Source: a virus
Virus record (IMG/VR): IMGVR_UViG_3300013133_000009
Coordinates: 1-48,659 of that record
Length of the DNA stretch: 48,659 bases
Strand: one strand, 5' to 3'
Shown: positions 7,722-15,217 of the stretch, piece after piece
Layout of the letters: each line of letters starts with the position of its first letter
Position numbering within the stretch: the stretch's first letter is position 1
The notes under the pieces: generated by a model
Seen by the model: the letters and a program-made list of their open reading frames with translations, nothing else
Told to the model about the DNA's origin: nothing
Database searches by the model: none
Made by a program: the position numbers and the translations under genes

Positions 7722-8524
7722 GTAGGTTTAATTTAAAAAAAAGACCAAGTTTAATCCCTATTTTTAATAAAGTTTTAGAAGAAAAAGCTAAACCACAATA
7801 TAAATCATCAGACGAACCCAAACTTAAACCTAGTGATTTTGGGAATCCTTGTTTTAGATATCTGTTCTACAGTTATCTTAGAACGGAAAAAGATTTTTAT
7901 CCCTCTTCAAAAGAACAGAAAACATTTGATGTAGGAACCGCATTACATGAAATGATGCAGTCTTGGTTACAAAGTTCTGACTCATTTATCCCTTATTTAG
8001 ATCCACAAACAAACAAAATCCCCATTAGCCCTATGACGGGGTTGCCAGACCCAGAATTTAAAATAGTTTTTCCTCCCCTAGAAGTAAAAGTTGGTAAAAT
8101 AGATGGGGTAGTTATTATTGATAATCAGCTTTGGTTGGTAGAATTAAAATCTATAAAAGATGAATTATTTATAGCATTAAACGAACCTAAGGACGCTCAT
8201 CAGATTCAAGCAAACATTTATGTTATGGGGTTTGAGGATAATCGTAAGAAGGGTTTATATAATCACATTCCCCAATTAAGTGGATTAGGACCAGTCCAAG
8301 GAGTTATCTATAATTATTTTAATAAGAATACTGGGGATATAAAGGATTATGTAGTTCTGGTTTCAGAAACAGCCATTAAAACTATTTTTGATAAATATAA
8401 AAAATTTAAGAAATATGTGGAAAACAAAGAATTACCACCCAAAACAAAGTACTATTGTAATTCTTGTGCCTTTCGCGTAAAATGTAAAAATGAAATCAAT
8501 CCACTAAGGTGTAAAAATGAGTAA
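7718..8524 (+). CDS. PD-(D/E)XK nuclease, Cas4/RecB-like with four-cysteine cluster
   Basis: 268 residues. Motif His77 in GTALHEMM, Asp129 in VGKIDG, Glu142-x-Lys144 in WLVELKS and a following Q162-x-Q164 make the PD-(D/E)XK core of RecB/Cas4-type exonucleases. Cys45 (NPCFRYLF) plus Cys247, Cys250 and Cys256 (YCNSCAFRVKC) form the pattern that holds a 4Fe-4S cluster in Cas4 and AddB. No Cas1 or Cas2 is nearby, so a DNA-processing role in replication, recombination or packaging is more likely than spacer acquisition. It overlaps the ClpP-like gene by 8 nt. Confidence 0.8.
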   Translation: MSRFNLKKRPSLIPIFNKVLEEKAKPQYKSSDEPKLKPSDFGNPCFRYLFYSYLRTEKDFYPSSKEQKTFDVGTALHEMMQSWLQSSDSFIPYLDPQTNKIPISPMTGLPDPEFKIVFPPLEVKVGKIDGVVIIDNQLWLVELKSIKDELFIALNEPKDAHQIQANIYVMGFEDNRKKGLYNHIPQLSGLGPVQGVIYNYFNKNTGDIKDYVVLVSETAIKTIFDKYKKFKKYVENKELPPKTKYYCNSCAFRVKCKNEINPLRCKNE

Positions 8525-9239
8525 ACGAGGAAAGTTAACTTGTGGAATAATATTTTTTATTGGGTGCTTTTTTCTTTACGAGAGTTTATCGGAGAATCAA
8601 CAAGAAGTCGTATCTTACACCCCCTATAAAACTTTAGTTTTAGAAAAAGAAAACACCTTAATTTTAAATGGGGAGATTACGCGATCTTTAGTGGCAGAGT
8701 TACAATATAAACTCCATAAAATGTCTTATAAACTTCCCTTAGACAAACCCATTATCTTAGTTATTAACACTCCTGGGGGTTCTGTATTAGCTGGCCACAG
8801 ACTCATAGTTGCTATGGGTGCAGTTCCCCAACCAGTACACACCTTAGTTCTCAATGCTAATTCTATGGGATTCTATATTGCTCAGGCTGGAAAGATTAGA
8901 TATACTGCTCCCGATTCTCAATATATGGCCCACAGAGCCTCCCTTCAAGGACTTTCAGGGGAATTAAACGGTTCTTTAAACTCTCGTCTTTTACAAATAG
9001 AAAACATAGAAAAGTTTTTGCAGTTTGTTACAGCTCTGAGATTAAAAATGGATTTAAGCACCTTCCAAGAAAAAATAAAAGATGAATACCGCTTCTCTGG
9101 GTTTGAATCAAAAGACCACAATGCGGCTGATGAGATAGTCCTCCCCCTTTGTGGAGTTAGTTTGTTAGATAGGGTGGTAGTGGTTATAAATCCCACTACA
9201 CAAGCTATGTTTTACTCTTGTCCACTGTTTTCATTATGA
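8517..9239 (+). CDS. Membrane-anchored ClpP/SppA-like serine protease
   Basis: 240 residues. An N-terminal positive stretch is followed by one hydrophobic segment (about 8-21, CGIIFFIGCFFLYE), read as a signal or membrane anchor. The ClpP/crotonase fold motifs follow in order: INTPGGSV (83-90), nucleophile Ser116 in NANSMGFYIAQAG, and His139 in MAHRAS. Asp189 is a candidate third residue. This is not the capsid maturation protease, which is a separate gene at 9625. The substrate is unknown; the envelope location suggests a role in host takeover or entry exclusion, which is speculation. The stop overlaps the next ATG (ATGA). Confidence 0.72.
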   Translation: MSKRGKLTCGIIFFIGCFFLYESLSENQQEVVSYTPYKTLVLEKENTLILNGEITRSLVAELQYKLHKMSYKLPLDKPIILVINTPGGSVLAGHRLIVAMGAVPQPVHTLVLNANSMGFYIAQAGKIRYTAPDSQYMAHRASLQGLSGELNGSLNSRLLQIENIEKFLQFVTALRLKMDLSTFQEKIKDEYRFSGFESKDHNAADEIVLPLCGVSLLDRVVVVINPTTQAMFYSCPLFSL

Positions 9240-9583
9240 AAAAAAGAGATTATAAGAATACTATAGGGGATATTCCTCTTCCACAAAATCCTCGCCCAGG
9301 ATCTATACCACGTTTAGATAATTATGGGCTTCTTGTAGAACCCCCAAAAGACCCTTGGTGGATTAATTCTAAAAAGAATTGTTATTGTTTTTGGAGTTAT
9401 GTTAATGATAAGTCTAATAGGATGGGGGAGATGGAGGCTTTGAACATAAAACAAATATCTGTATTATTAGGGATTACTCCAGTTCAAGCCAAAGCAGAAT
9501 ACCACGCTGCAATACAAGATCTTAATACTCATTTAAAAATAAAAGATTTGGAAGATGCTTTATCTCAAGTGTTTTTAAAATAA
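9236..9583 (+). CDS. Protein of unknown function
   Basis: 115 residues when started at the ATG that overlaps the preceding stop (ATGA, 9236-9239); an upstream in-frame TTG at 9218 would lie inside the protease gene and is less likely. It begins MKKRDYKNTIGDIPLPQNPR. The C-terminal half (ALNIKQISVLLGITPVQAKA) may be a helix-turn-helix-like bundle, suggesting an adaptor or DNA-binding role, but no family is recognised. It is the last gene before the capsid operon. Confidence 0.6.
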   Translation: MKKRDYKNTIGDIPLPQNPRPGSIPRLDNYGLLVEPPKDPWWINSKKNCYCFWSYVNDKSNRMGEMEALNIKQISVLLGITPVQAKAEYHAAIQDLNTHLKIKDLEDALSQVFLK

Positions 9584-9586
9584 GTG

Positions 9587-9595
9587 TGATATAAT
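9587..9595 (+). promoter_or_regulatory. Extended -10 promoter (TGA-TATAAT), no -35, prohead protease operon
   Basis: TG-A-TATAAT with the hexamer at 9590-9595. The bases 16-18 bp upstream (CAAGTGTT region) do not resemble TTGACA. The expected start near 9602 leaves about 23 nt before the protease ATG at 9625. Confidence 0.65.
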
Positions 9596-9624
9596 AATTT
9601 AAACTGTATAGGTTTTAAGTAGTT

Positions 9625-10473
9625 ATGTCAGAAGACGCTTTTAATTTTGTAATTCCAGCTAAGTTAAATAGTGAAGTTCCTGGTTCTTATAAGATTTGGG
9701 GGCTAGCTTCTACTTCTTCTTGGGATCAACAAGGAGAAAAAGTGTTACAAGAAGGTATAGATTTAACCCCCATTAAGGAAGGAAGGGGGTATTTTAATTT
9801 TGAACATTCTTCTGCCCCCGAAAACAGATTGGGTCGAGTAGAGGGTTACAAACAGGGGCAAGAACATTTATACGTACATGGAGAGTTGTTTAAAGGAAAT
9901 CCCCGAGCCGATGCGATCTATGCTATTATGAAGGCTCTTGAAGATCGCGGAGAATCCGCTGTTGGGTTGTCTATTGAAGGTAACGTTATAGAAAGAGACC
10001 CTTTAGATAAAAAAATTATAAAGCGTTGTATTATAAACAATATATCTTTAACCATGAAGCCAGCTAATAATGAAACTTATGCCTCTTTAATGAAAAGTTT
10101 GGGGGCTGCAACTTTAGAGTTTAATTGCACAAAGCCAGAAAGAGGGGTAGAGAGTAATGTTTCTACCGAAATTCCAATCTTTACTACATCTCAAGTCTTT
10201 GATATTATCCAAAAAGCATTAGCTGTATCTCAAAATTATGGAACTACAGCTCCCGTAAATCTTTCTGGGGGTTCCGCTCTTGCTCAATCTACCTTATCTT
10301 CTAAAAAAGATAAAGAAGTAGAAAAGGTAGATTTTAAAGGAAAACCAATCAAAGAGTGTATTTCTCATATTCTAGCAAACTTGAAAGCTTTATATCCAAA
10401 CGAAACAAACGAAACTTTATTAGAAGCTTTAAAGCGTAGGATTGTCAAAAAACAAAAACCCGGTATGTTATAA
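9625..10473 (+). CDS. Prohead (capsid maturation) protease
   Basis: 282 residues. Serine protease of the HK97-type prohead family, which cleaves scaffold and capsid termini during maturation. Candidate catalytic residues are His61 in GYFNFEHSS and Ser116 in SAVGLSIEG; INNISLTMKPANNE (138-150) resembles the conserved segment before the domain end. Residues 195-223 (starting IIQKALAVSQNYG) nearly repeat the major capsid protein N-terminus (its residues 25-54), an unusual tail after the protease domain. The position before scaffold and capsid genes supports the role. The final codons overlap the next promoter. Confidence 0.82.
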   Translation: MSEDAFNFVIPAKLNSEVPGSYKIWGLASTSSWDQQGEKVLQEGIDLTPIKEGRGYFNFEHSSAPENRLGRVEGYKQGQEHLYVHGELFKGNPRADAIYAIMKALEDRGESAVGLSIEGNVIERDPLDKKIIKRCIINNISLTMKPANNETYASLMKSLGAATLEFNCTKPERGVESNVSTEIPIFTTSQVFDIIQKALAVSQNYGTTAPVNLSGGSALAQSTLSSKKDKEVEKVDFKGKPIKECISHILANLKALYPNETNETLLEALKRRIVKKQKPGML

Positions 10474-10474
10474 T
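10466..10474 (+). promoter_or_regulatory. Extended -10 promoter (TGT-TATAAT), no -35, capsid genes
   Basis: TG-T-TATAAT with the hexamer at 10469-10474; it overlaps the stop codon of the prohead protease. A TTGTCA lies at 10442-10447 but its 21-bp spacing is too long for a normal -35. The expected start near 10481 leaves about 34 nt before the ATG at 10515. Confidence 0.65.
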
Positions 10475-10514
10475 CATTTAACACTAAAAGTTATTTATTT
10501 GGAGAACCCTAAAT

Positions 10515-10730
10515 ATGGCAGATGTAGGCCGACCAGAACGTCCCAACACTCAAGTTTACACAGACACTGTTCCCGATGGTAGTTCATTGCAAGCTGTGTT
10601 GGTAAAACAAGATGAAATTATTGCTACATTGAAAGCTTTGACAGCTAAATTAGATGTGGATTCTGGGGTTGCAGATACTAATTATGCCGCTCTTCTGACA
10701 AACGCTCTTAAAGTCGTTAAACTTATTTAA
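10515..10730 (+). CDS. Small protein in capsid operon, possible decoration or assembly protein
   Basis: 71 residues, not recognised. The N-terminus is Pro/Asn/Thr-rich (RPERPNTQVYTDTVPDG), followed by a helix (QAVLVKQDEIIATLKALTAKL, residues about 26-46) and a short Ala-rich tail. A good ribosome site, GGAG, lies at 10501-10504. It sits between protease and scaffold, so a head role is likely. The start of the next protein's related motif (DRAERPKQ) hints at shared interaction surfaces, but this is weak. Confidence 0.6.
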   Translation: MADVGRPERPNTQVYTDTVPDGSSLQAVLVKQDEIIATLKALTAKLDVDSGVADTNYAALLTNALKVVKLI

Positions 10731-10742
10731 GGGATTATTTAA

Positions 10743-11537
10743 ATGGTAGATAACGTAAACACTCCCAGTCAAGAAGATATTTTAAATAAAGCTATTGATC
10801 AATTAGTAGAAGAGTTATTTACTACTAATGATGCTATTCAAAAAATGGACGTAGGCACTTCTCATACTTTGGCTGATGAAGCTTTGGCTAAGGTTCCTAA
10901 TAGCCCAAAGGATACTGACCGAGCAGAGCGCCCTAAACAACTAACTCAAATCCCAGAAGGGCAAGGTGAACAAATGTCGGAAGGAACTTACGATAAAGAT
11001 ATTACAAGTAATCTTGATGAAGAATTGCAACCAGAAGAAGCTAAAACCCAATCTAATGCTTCAGCCCCTACTACTTCTATGAACAAGTCTATTTCTGAAG
11101 AAGAATACAACGAATATCAAAGCCTTAAGGCAGAAAGAATAAAACTAAACCAAGAGCAAGAACTTGAAAAATCTCAGAAATTAATGGAACAAGTAGTTGC
11201 TCGGGCAGTAGAAGCTACAGCTGCTAAGTTTCAAGCTGAAAACTCTGATCTTAAAAAATCCGTGGAAGAGATGAAACAAGCTTTTGCTAATATGGCATCT
11301 AAACCCCAAGCGAGAAAGTCTATTGAGTCTGTAGTTGCTATAGAAAAGTCTCAAAAGAAAATGGAACCCACAGCATATTCTCGTCAAGAAGTGCTTCAAG
11401 CAGTAGAAGATTTGGTACTTAGCAAGTCTCACCCTCAATTTAAAATTGAGCATATTGCAGAAATGGAACAATTTGGAAATTTATCAGATCCAAGCCTTAG
11501 AAAAGATGTAGAAAACTATTTAAACAGAAAAAGTTAA
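10743..11537 (+). CDS. Putative capsid scaffolding protein
   Basis: 264 residues, highly charged, with long predicted coiled coil (about 115-195; EYNEYQSLKAERIKLNQEQE then KSVEEMKQAFANMA) and disordered Pro/Ser/Thr-rich parts. No enzymatic motif. This composition, together with a position between prohead protease and major capsid protein, is typical of tailed-phage scaffolds, which guide shell assembly and are then cleaved or expelled. The C-terminal 50 residues may form a small helical capsid-binding domain. There is no sequence-level family match from memory. Confidence 0.65.
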   Translation: MVDNVNTPSQEDILNKAIDQLVEELFTTNDAIQKMDVGTSHTLADEALAKVPNSPKDTDRAERPKQLTQIPEGQGEQMSEGTYDKDITSNLDEELQPEEAKTQSNASAPTTSMNKSISEEEYNEYQSLKAERIKLNQEQELEKSQKLMEQVVARAVEATAAKFQAENSDLKKSVEEMKQAFANMASKPQARKSIESVVAIEKSQKKMEPTAYSRQEVLQAVEDLVLSKSHPQFKIEHIAEMEQFGNLSDPSLRKDVENYLNRKS

Positions 11538-11596
11538 ATTAGTACACAACTAAACAAATTTACAGATAACGACAATAATTTTAAAAGGTAAGAATA

Positions 11597-13000
11597 ATGA
11601 ATGAAGCACAATTCGCTAATAATTATGACGTAACTGGGTTTGGAGCCCACACTAGTCAAGAAGTAGCAGAACTTCAAAAAGCTCTATCTATTTCTCAAAA
11701 CTATGGTTCAACAGCACCAAATTCTTTGACTGGAGGTTCAGCACTAGCTGTAGAATCTCTGGATCGCACCCTGAAGTTGGTTACAAACTCAGTAGAACAC
11801 CTCCGTTTGTGGAAAGATATCGGGAAAGAAAAAGTAGATCAAGAAGTGTTTGAATATAATGTTCAAAACTCTTATGGTCAAGAAGTATCTCCATTCTTTC
11901 AAATGGGTGGAAATCCAACTAGTACAGATGCTAAATATAATCGAGAATTTGGTATGTGTAAGTATCTTGGTACTCAAGCCCAAGTACACCACAATCTTAC
12001 CTTGATTGCTGCGGCTCATGGTCCAGTTGTTGCACGAGAAACTAAAAACAAAACCATCGAACTTCTTTCTCGTAATGAAAGATTCATGTTTTCTGCTGAT
12101 TCCACAGTTAACTCTTTAGAGTATGATGGTATTGAGCAACAAATGTTAGTAAAAGGTTCTGATGCCCAATATCTCTCTACAGCAATGGCTGGTTTTGACA
12201 CAGTGGATACTGGTTCAGTTTTCATTGATGCTAGAGGTGGATCACTGGATGATGACTTGTTGGAACAAGCTGGTTTGCGTTCTTTGAATGGATTTGGCAT
12301 GGCTGATTGTATGTTTCTTGGAACCGATACCCATAGCCGGTTCAGCCGACAATTCTATGCAAAACAACTACTTGCTCCAGGTACATCTATTAACTCTGGT
12401 CAAATGGTTCCTCAGCATAATGGCGCTCTTAGCTTTAAGTTTAAGCCCAGCTTGTTTAACCGTCCACGTCAAGCTCCTTTGACTACTACTGTTAGTGCAA
12501 GTGCCGCCCCAACTCTTGCTAACCTTGCTACCCCAGCCGATGCTGCTAGCGAATTTGCGTCTGCTGATGCCGGAACTTATAGTTATAGAATTAGTGCAGT
12601 ATACGCTGATGGCGAAACTACAGCTGCTACAGAAATTAATGGAGCTGTTGCATCTGGTGACAAAGTAACTATTGAAATTACTTACACTGGTGCTCCACTG
12701 TACTTCAATGTGTTTCGTGCTCCAGTAGGAACAACCACTGGTCATTTGTTTACCAAGCGGATTGCCCCAGCTGGTTCTGGTGTAGCTCATAATGTTGACT
12801 TCAACGCTAAGCTTCCAGGCACTGCTACGGCTTTCTTGCTTCAAAACGATGGAGAGGTAGTAGTTTGGAAACAATTGGGCTCAATGGTTAAATACGATTT
12901 GGCGACAATTGATACATCATATCGATGGAACCAATTGATTTATGGAGCTCCTCTAATTACAGCACCTAAAAAGAATGTAATTATAGAAAACTTAGGCTAA
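11597..13000 (+). CDS. Major capsid protein
   Basis: 467 residues, HK97-fold shell protein by context and pattern: an N-terminal arm (QNYGSTAPNSLTGGSALA, about 35-51) followed by ESLDRTLKLVTNSVEHLRLW and the conserved FGMCKYLGTQAQVHHNLTLI. Residues about 300-420 read like an inserted Ig/fibronectin-like domain (GTYSYRISAVYADGETTAATE), which could project from the capsomer surface; the chain then returns to a capsid-like end. The usual size is 300-350, so the insertion accounts for the excess. Codon choice is less AT-extreme than in neighbours, as expected for a highly expressed gene. A strong terminator follows. Confidence 0.85.
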   Translation: MNEAQFANNYDVTGFGAHTSQEVAELQKALSISQNYGSTAPNSLTGGSALAVESLDRTLKLVTNSVEHLRLWKDIGKEKVDQEVFEYNVQNSYGQEVSPFFQMGGNPTSTDAKYNREFGMCKYLGTQAQVHHNLTLIAAAHGPVVARETKNKTIELLSRNERFMFSADSTVNSLEYDGIEQQMLVKGSDAQYLSTAMAGFDTVDTGSVFIDARGGSLDDDLLEQAGLRSLNGFGMADCMFLGTDTHSRFSRQFYAKQLLAPGTSINSGQMVPQHNGALSFKFKPSLFNRPRQAPLTTTVSASAAPTLANLATPADAASEFASADAGTYSYRISAVYADGETTAATEINGAVASGDKVTIEITYTGAPLYFNVFRAPVGTTTGHLFTKRIAPAGSGVAHNVDFNAKLPGTATAFLLQNDGEVVVWKQLGSMVKYDLATIDTSYRWNQLIYGAPLITAPKKNVIIENLG

Positions 13001-13029
13001 TATGTAGTTCAACTCCAATTCTGACTAAA

Positions 13030-13056
13030 GGGAGACTTATTAAGTCTCCCTTTTTT
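13030..13056 (+). terminator. Intrinsic terminator after major capsid gene
   Basis: GGGAGACTTA (13030-13039) pairs with TAAGTCTCCC (13041-13050), forming an essentially perfect stem with a tight loop, followed by six Ts (13051-13056). This is a classic rho-independent terminator, placed 30 nt after the capsid stop codon. Confidence 0.92.
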
Positions 13057-13063
13057 ATTTTAG

Positions 13064-13072
13064 TGATATACT
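13064..13072 (+). promoter_or_regulatory. Extended -10 promoter (TGA-TATACT), no -35
   Basis: TG-A-TATACT with the hexamer at 13067-13072, directly after the terminator U-tract. The -35 position falls inside the terminator stem (GTCTCC) and is not TTGACA-like. The expected start near 13079 precedes a GGAGAG ribosome site and the ATG at 13095. Confidence 0.6.
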
Positions 13073-13094
13073 ATAAAGAGTGCTGGAGAGATTT

Positions 13095-13589
13095 ATGACT
13101 TCAAACATTTTACCTTTCAGGATAGTAAAAAAATCTGGCTCTTCTCACAGAAGGTTTAACCCTAATGTTAAATTGTGTATAGAAATAGCTTCTAATGGTC
13201 TTAGATTACAAACCTTTGATTATTTTGAAGAATTTCCCATACTTAATGAATTATATTTAACTAAAACTAAAACGAGAGCTTTAAAAGTAATTCAAGATAT
13301 TATTTATGGCTTGGGGTTGGAGGAGTTTTTTGTAGCATCCATTAGAAAAAAACCACTGAAAAAAAAAGTCATTAATAATGTGAGCTACATGGAAGTAGAG
13401 TTGTTGTGTGGGGGTTATATGTTATATACATATGATTCTGAAGGAACTCTTAAACATAGAGCAGAGCTGTGTTTAAAGGGGGTTAAAAAACAAGAAAAGG
13501 AATTATTAGAAAAGCTACTAAAAAGTTTGGGTTTACACAACTTTATAATCATTAAAACACCTAAACCCACGTTAAATATGTTAAAATAA
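13095..13589 (+). CDS. Protein of unknown function
   Basis: 164 residues from the ATG at 13095, chosen because GGAGAG (13085-13090) lies just upstream; an in-frame GTG at 13080 would sit at the predicted transcription start. It is basic and mixed alpha/beta, with no recognised motif. The C-terminus is Lys-rich (VKKQEKELLEKLLKSLGLHN). It is the first gene after the capsid terminator and is expressed from its own promoter, so it need not be structural. Confidence 0.6.
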   Translation: MTSNILPFRIVKKSGSSHRRFNPNVKLCIEIASNGLRLQTFDYFEEFPILNELYLTKTKTRALKVIQDIIYGLGLEEFFVASIRKKPLKKKVINNVSYMEVELLCGGYMLYTYDSEGTLKHRAELCLKGVKKQEKELLEKLLKSLGLHNFIIIKTPKPTLNMLK

Positions 13590-13612
13590 CAAAGGAGTTA
13601 AAAGGATAAAAG

Positions 13613-13813
13613 ATGATTAAAGCTAATTGCAGGTGTGGAAAAACTCAAAAAACCTTCTCTAAATTAACAGCTTTAGATTGGTTTATTAATGAGGATTGTT
13701 GTTTTGCTGCCGGGTACAATGCGTTAGGTGAGGTGGTGGTCAAAAATCCTATAGTAGAATCAAAAATTCCTACTACTTTAAAGCTTCCTAAGAAGAAACA
13801 AAGGCTTAAATAA
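13613..13813 (+). CDS. Small Cys-containing protein of unknown function
   Basis: 66 residues. The pattern C-x-C near the N-terminus (ANCRCGKTQKTF) and a Cys-Cys pair (NEDCCFAAGY) 20 residues later could hold one zinc ion, in a small ribbon. The C-terminus is basic (LKLPKKKQRLK). A ribosome site AAAGGA lies upstream. The stop codon overlaps the next ATG. The function is unknown. Confidence 0.55.
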   Translation: MIKANCRCGKTQKTFSKLTALDWFINEDCCFAAGYNALGEVVVKNPIVESKIPTTLKLPKKKQRLK

Positions 13814-14151
13814 TGACATATGTGATAAAAAAAGAGTCTGCTGGATCGGCAAAAATCCCTCAGTTAAAGTTTAATGATGTTGCTAAGGCTGATAAAGTTA
13901 TTACAACACTAGCCATGCCCATCCAAGTTATCCCAAACGCTTTTGCTTCTGCAATAAGAGTTGGGACTGGTAACTTACTTAGGGTTGCTGGAGTTGCATC
14001 AAACTATATTTGGTTTGGAACAGACTCTCTAGCTGTTCCCACTTCAACAGATGCGGCCATCTCCATGCCAGCCGAGTTTTTTTATGTGATTGCAACTAAT
14101 GATTTTGTACGGACTTCTAGTGCAGTAAGAATTGAGGTTGTGGAGGATTAA
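13813..14151 (+). CDS. Putative virion decoration protein
   Basis: 112 residues with alternating hydrophobic and polar stretches (AIRVGTGNLLRVAGVASNYIWFG), suggesting a small beta-barrel or sandwich. It has no enzyme motif or membrane segment. The size and position after the capsid gene are compatible with a capsid cement or decoration protein, but it is not recognised. It starts at an ATG that overlaps the previous stop (TAATG). Confidence 0.55.
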   Translation: MTYVIKKESAGSAKIPQLKFNDVAKADKVITTLAMPIQVIPNAFASAIRVGTGNLLRVAGVASNYIWFGTDSLAVPTSTDAAISMPAEFFYVIATNDFVRTSSAVRIEVVED

Positions 14152-14153
14152 AT

Positions 14154-14783
14154 TTGTTTAGAAACAAATTTTGGGCAGAAGTTGGCCCCATCCCACTAAC
14201 GCTTGATGGAACGGTTTTTGGAGAAATAAACCTTAGTGCTGAAGATGCGGCTAAGCTGCGAGAAGGACAAATTATTTTCATTCAATCATCTTTGGCAGCA
14301 ATGGTTGAGGTGCGAATAGAGGAGTTCGCTTCCGATACAAAACTTATAGTTTCAGAAAAAAACAATAGAGAAAAATTAGCGGATCTTCAAGCTTATCTGG
14401 TAGCTGATGCTGCCTATATTACCGCTCCCTTCCAGACACGAAAACAATACAATTATAAAGAACATGGGAGCCATGTCTTTGAAACAGAACCAGTTGTAGC
14501 ATATAGAACCACTTTAGTAGATTTTTCTGGAAAGTATTACGGTACTACCAGCAACCCAGTAGTTACGATTGATAAGTCAACGGGTTTAAAAAAACGATTA
14601 GATGATGTAGGTGGAGGGGTACTTTATTTAGGAGAAGCTCTTCCAGGAACTTCCAATGCAGCTCCAGCTTGGAAAATCCAAAAAATAGAGTGTGTTGGGC
14701 TTGACGTAAATGTTATTTGGGCTAACTCTTCTATAGAGTTTGTTCATGTGTGGGATGATAGATTAACCTATTCTTATAATTAA
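14154..14783 (+). CDS. Putative virion structural protein
   Basis: 209 residues, starting with TTG at 14154; GGAGG (14142-14146) lies 7 nt upstream and no ATG is suitably placed. It is rich in beta-prone residues, with a Gly-rich part near the C-terminus (DDVGGGVLYLGEALPGTS) and an aromatic end (HVWDDRLTYSYN). No family is recognised. It is cotranscribed with the preceding small protein; a capsid accessory role is inferred from location. Confidence 0.55.
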   Translation: MFRNKFWAEVGPIPLTLDGTVFGEINLSAEDAAKLREGQIIFIQSSLAAMVEVRIEEFASDTKLIVSEKNNREKLADLQAYLVADAAYITAPFQTRKQYNYKEHGSHVFETEPVVAYRTTLVDFSGKYYGTTSNPVVTIDKSTGLKKRLDDVGGGVLYLGEALPGTSNAAPAWKIQKIECVGLDVNVIWANSSIEFVHVWDDRLTYSYN

Positions 14784-14788
14784 AACTA

Positions 14789-14817
14789 TTGACATAATTT
14801 CTGGTTTGGTGTAGTAT
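14789..14817 (+). promoter_or_regulatory. Sigma-70-type promoter (TTGACA-17-TAGTAT)
   Basis: Perfect TTGACA (14789-14794), a 17-bp spacer and TAGTAT (14812-14817). A TATAAC overlaps at 14815-14820 with a 20-bp spacer. There is no properly spaced TGN here, so this is a -35-dependent promoter. It is followed by a leader of about 40 nt before the ATG at 14864. Confidence 0.7.
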
Positions 14818-14863
14818 AACAATTTGGGCCAAAAATACATGGTTTTTATAAGCAGGATACTAA

Positions 14864-15196
14864 ATGGCCTCGTCCACCAAACAATTAATTACATCAACAC
14901 AAAAAATAGTATTAAACAGCACAACTGAAGTAATTGACTCTTTTCCTTTTACTAGTTGGACTGGAGTTGTAGAATACACTTTAATTTTTGAAACAACTAT
15001 AGGAGCCCGTTTAAAAACATTAAAGTTGGTAGCAGAAAAAAAGGGGGTGGGAGTAGAGGACCAAATTTATAACAGAGCCGGATCTGTGATAACATTACAA
15101 GTAACAGCACAAGTAACTGGGCTAAACTTTGAATTAGCAATAACAAATAATGATATAGTTCCCATTAAAGTCACATTAATTAGAATAAAACAATAA
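14864..15196 (+). CDS. Putative small virion protein, beta-rich
   Basis: 110 residues, not recognised. Almost entirely beta-prone (EYTLIFETTIGARLKTLKLV, VTLQVTAQVTGLNFELAI), suggesting a single beta-sandwich domain. It contains no cysteine, signal peptide or membrane segment. It has its own sigma-70 promoter upstream and precedes larger fibre-like genes. A decoration or fibre-base role is a guess from fold propensity and position. Confidence 0.55.
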   Translation: MASSTKQLITSTQKIVLNSTTEVIDSFPFTSWTGVVEYTLIFETTIGARLKTLKLVAEKKGVGVEDQIYNRAGSVITLQVTAQVTGLNFELAITNNDIVPIKVTLIRIKQ

Positions 15197-15217
15197 AATT
15201 TAAGTAGAGGAAATATT

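Noticed and set aside
8517-9239. ClpP-like protein as the capsid maturation protease
   Set aside because: It has a membrane anchor, and a separate prohead-protease-type gene at 9625 sits directly before the scaffold and capsid genes.
10442-10447. TTGTCA as -35 for the promoter at 10469
   Set aside because: The spacer would be 21 bp, beyond the functional range for sigma-70.
14775-14780. TATAAT at the end of the 14154 gene
   Set aside because: No TGN and no -35 at proper distance; the TTGACA promoter just downstream is better placed.
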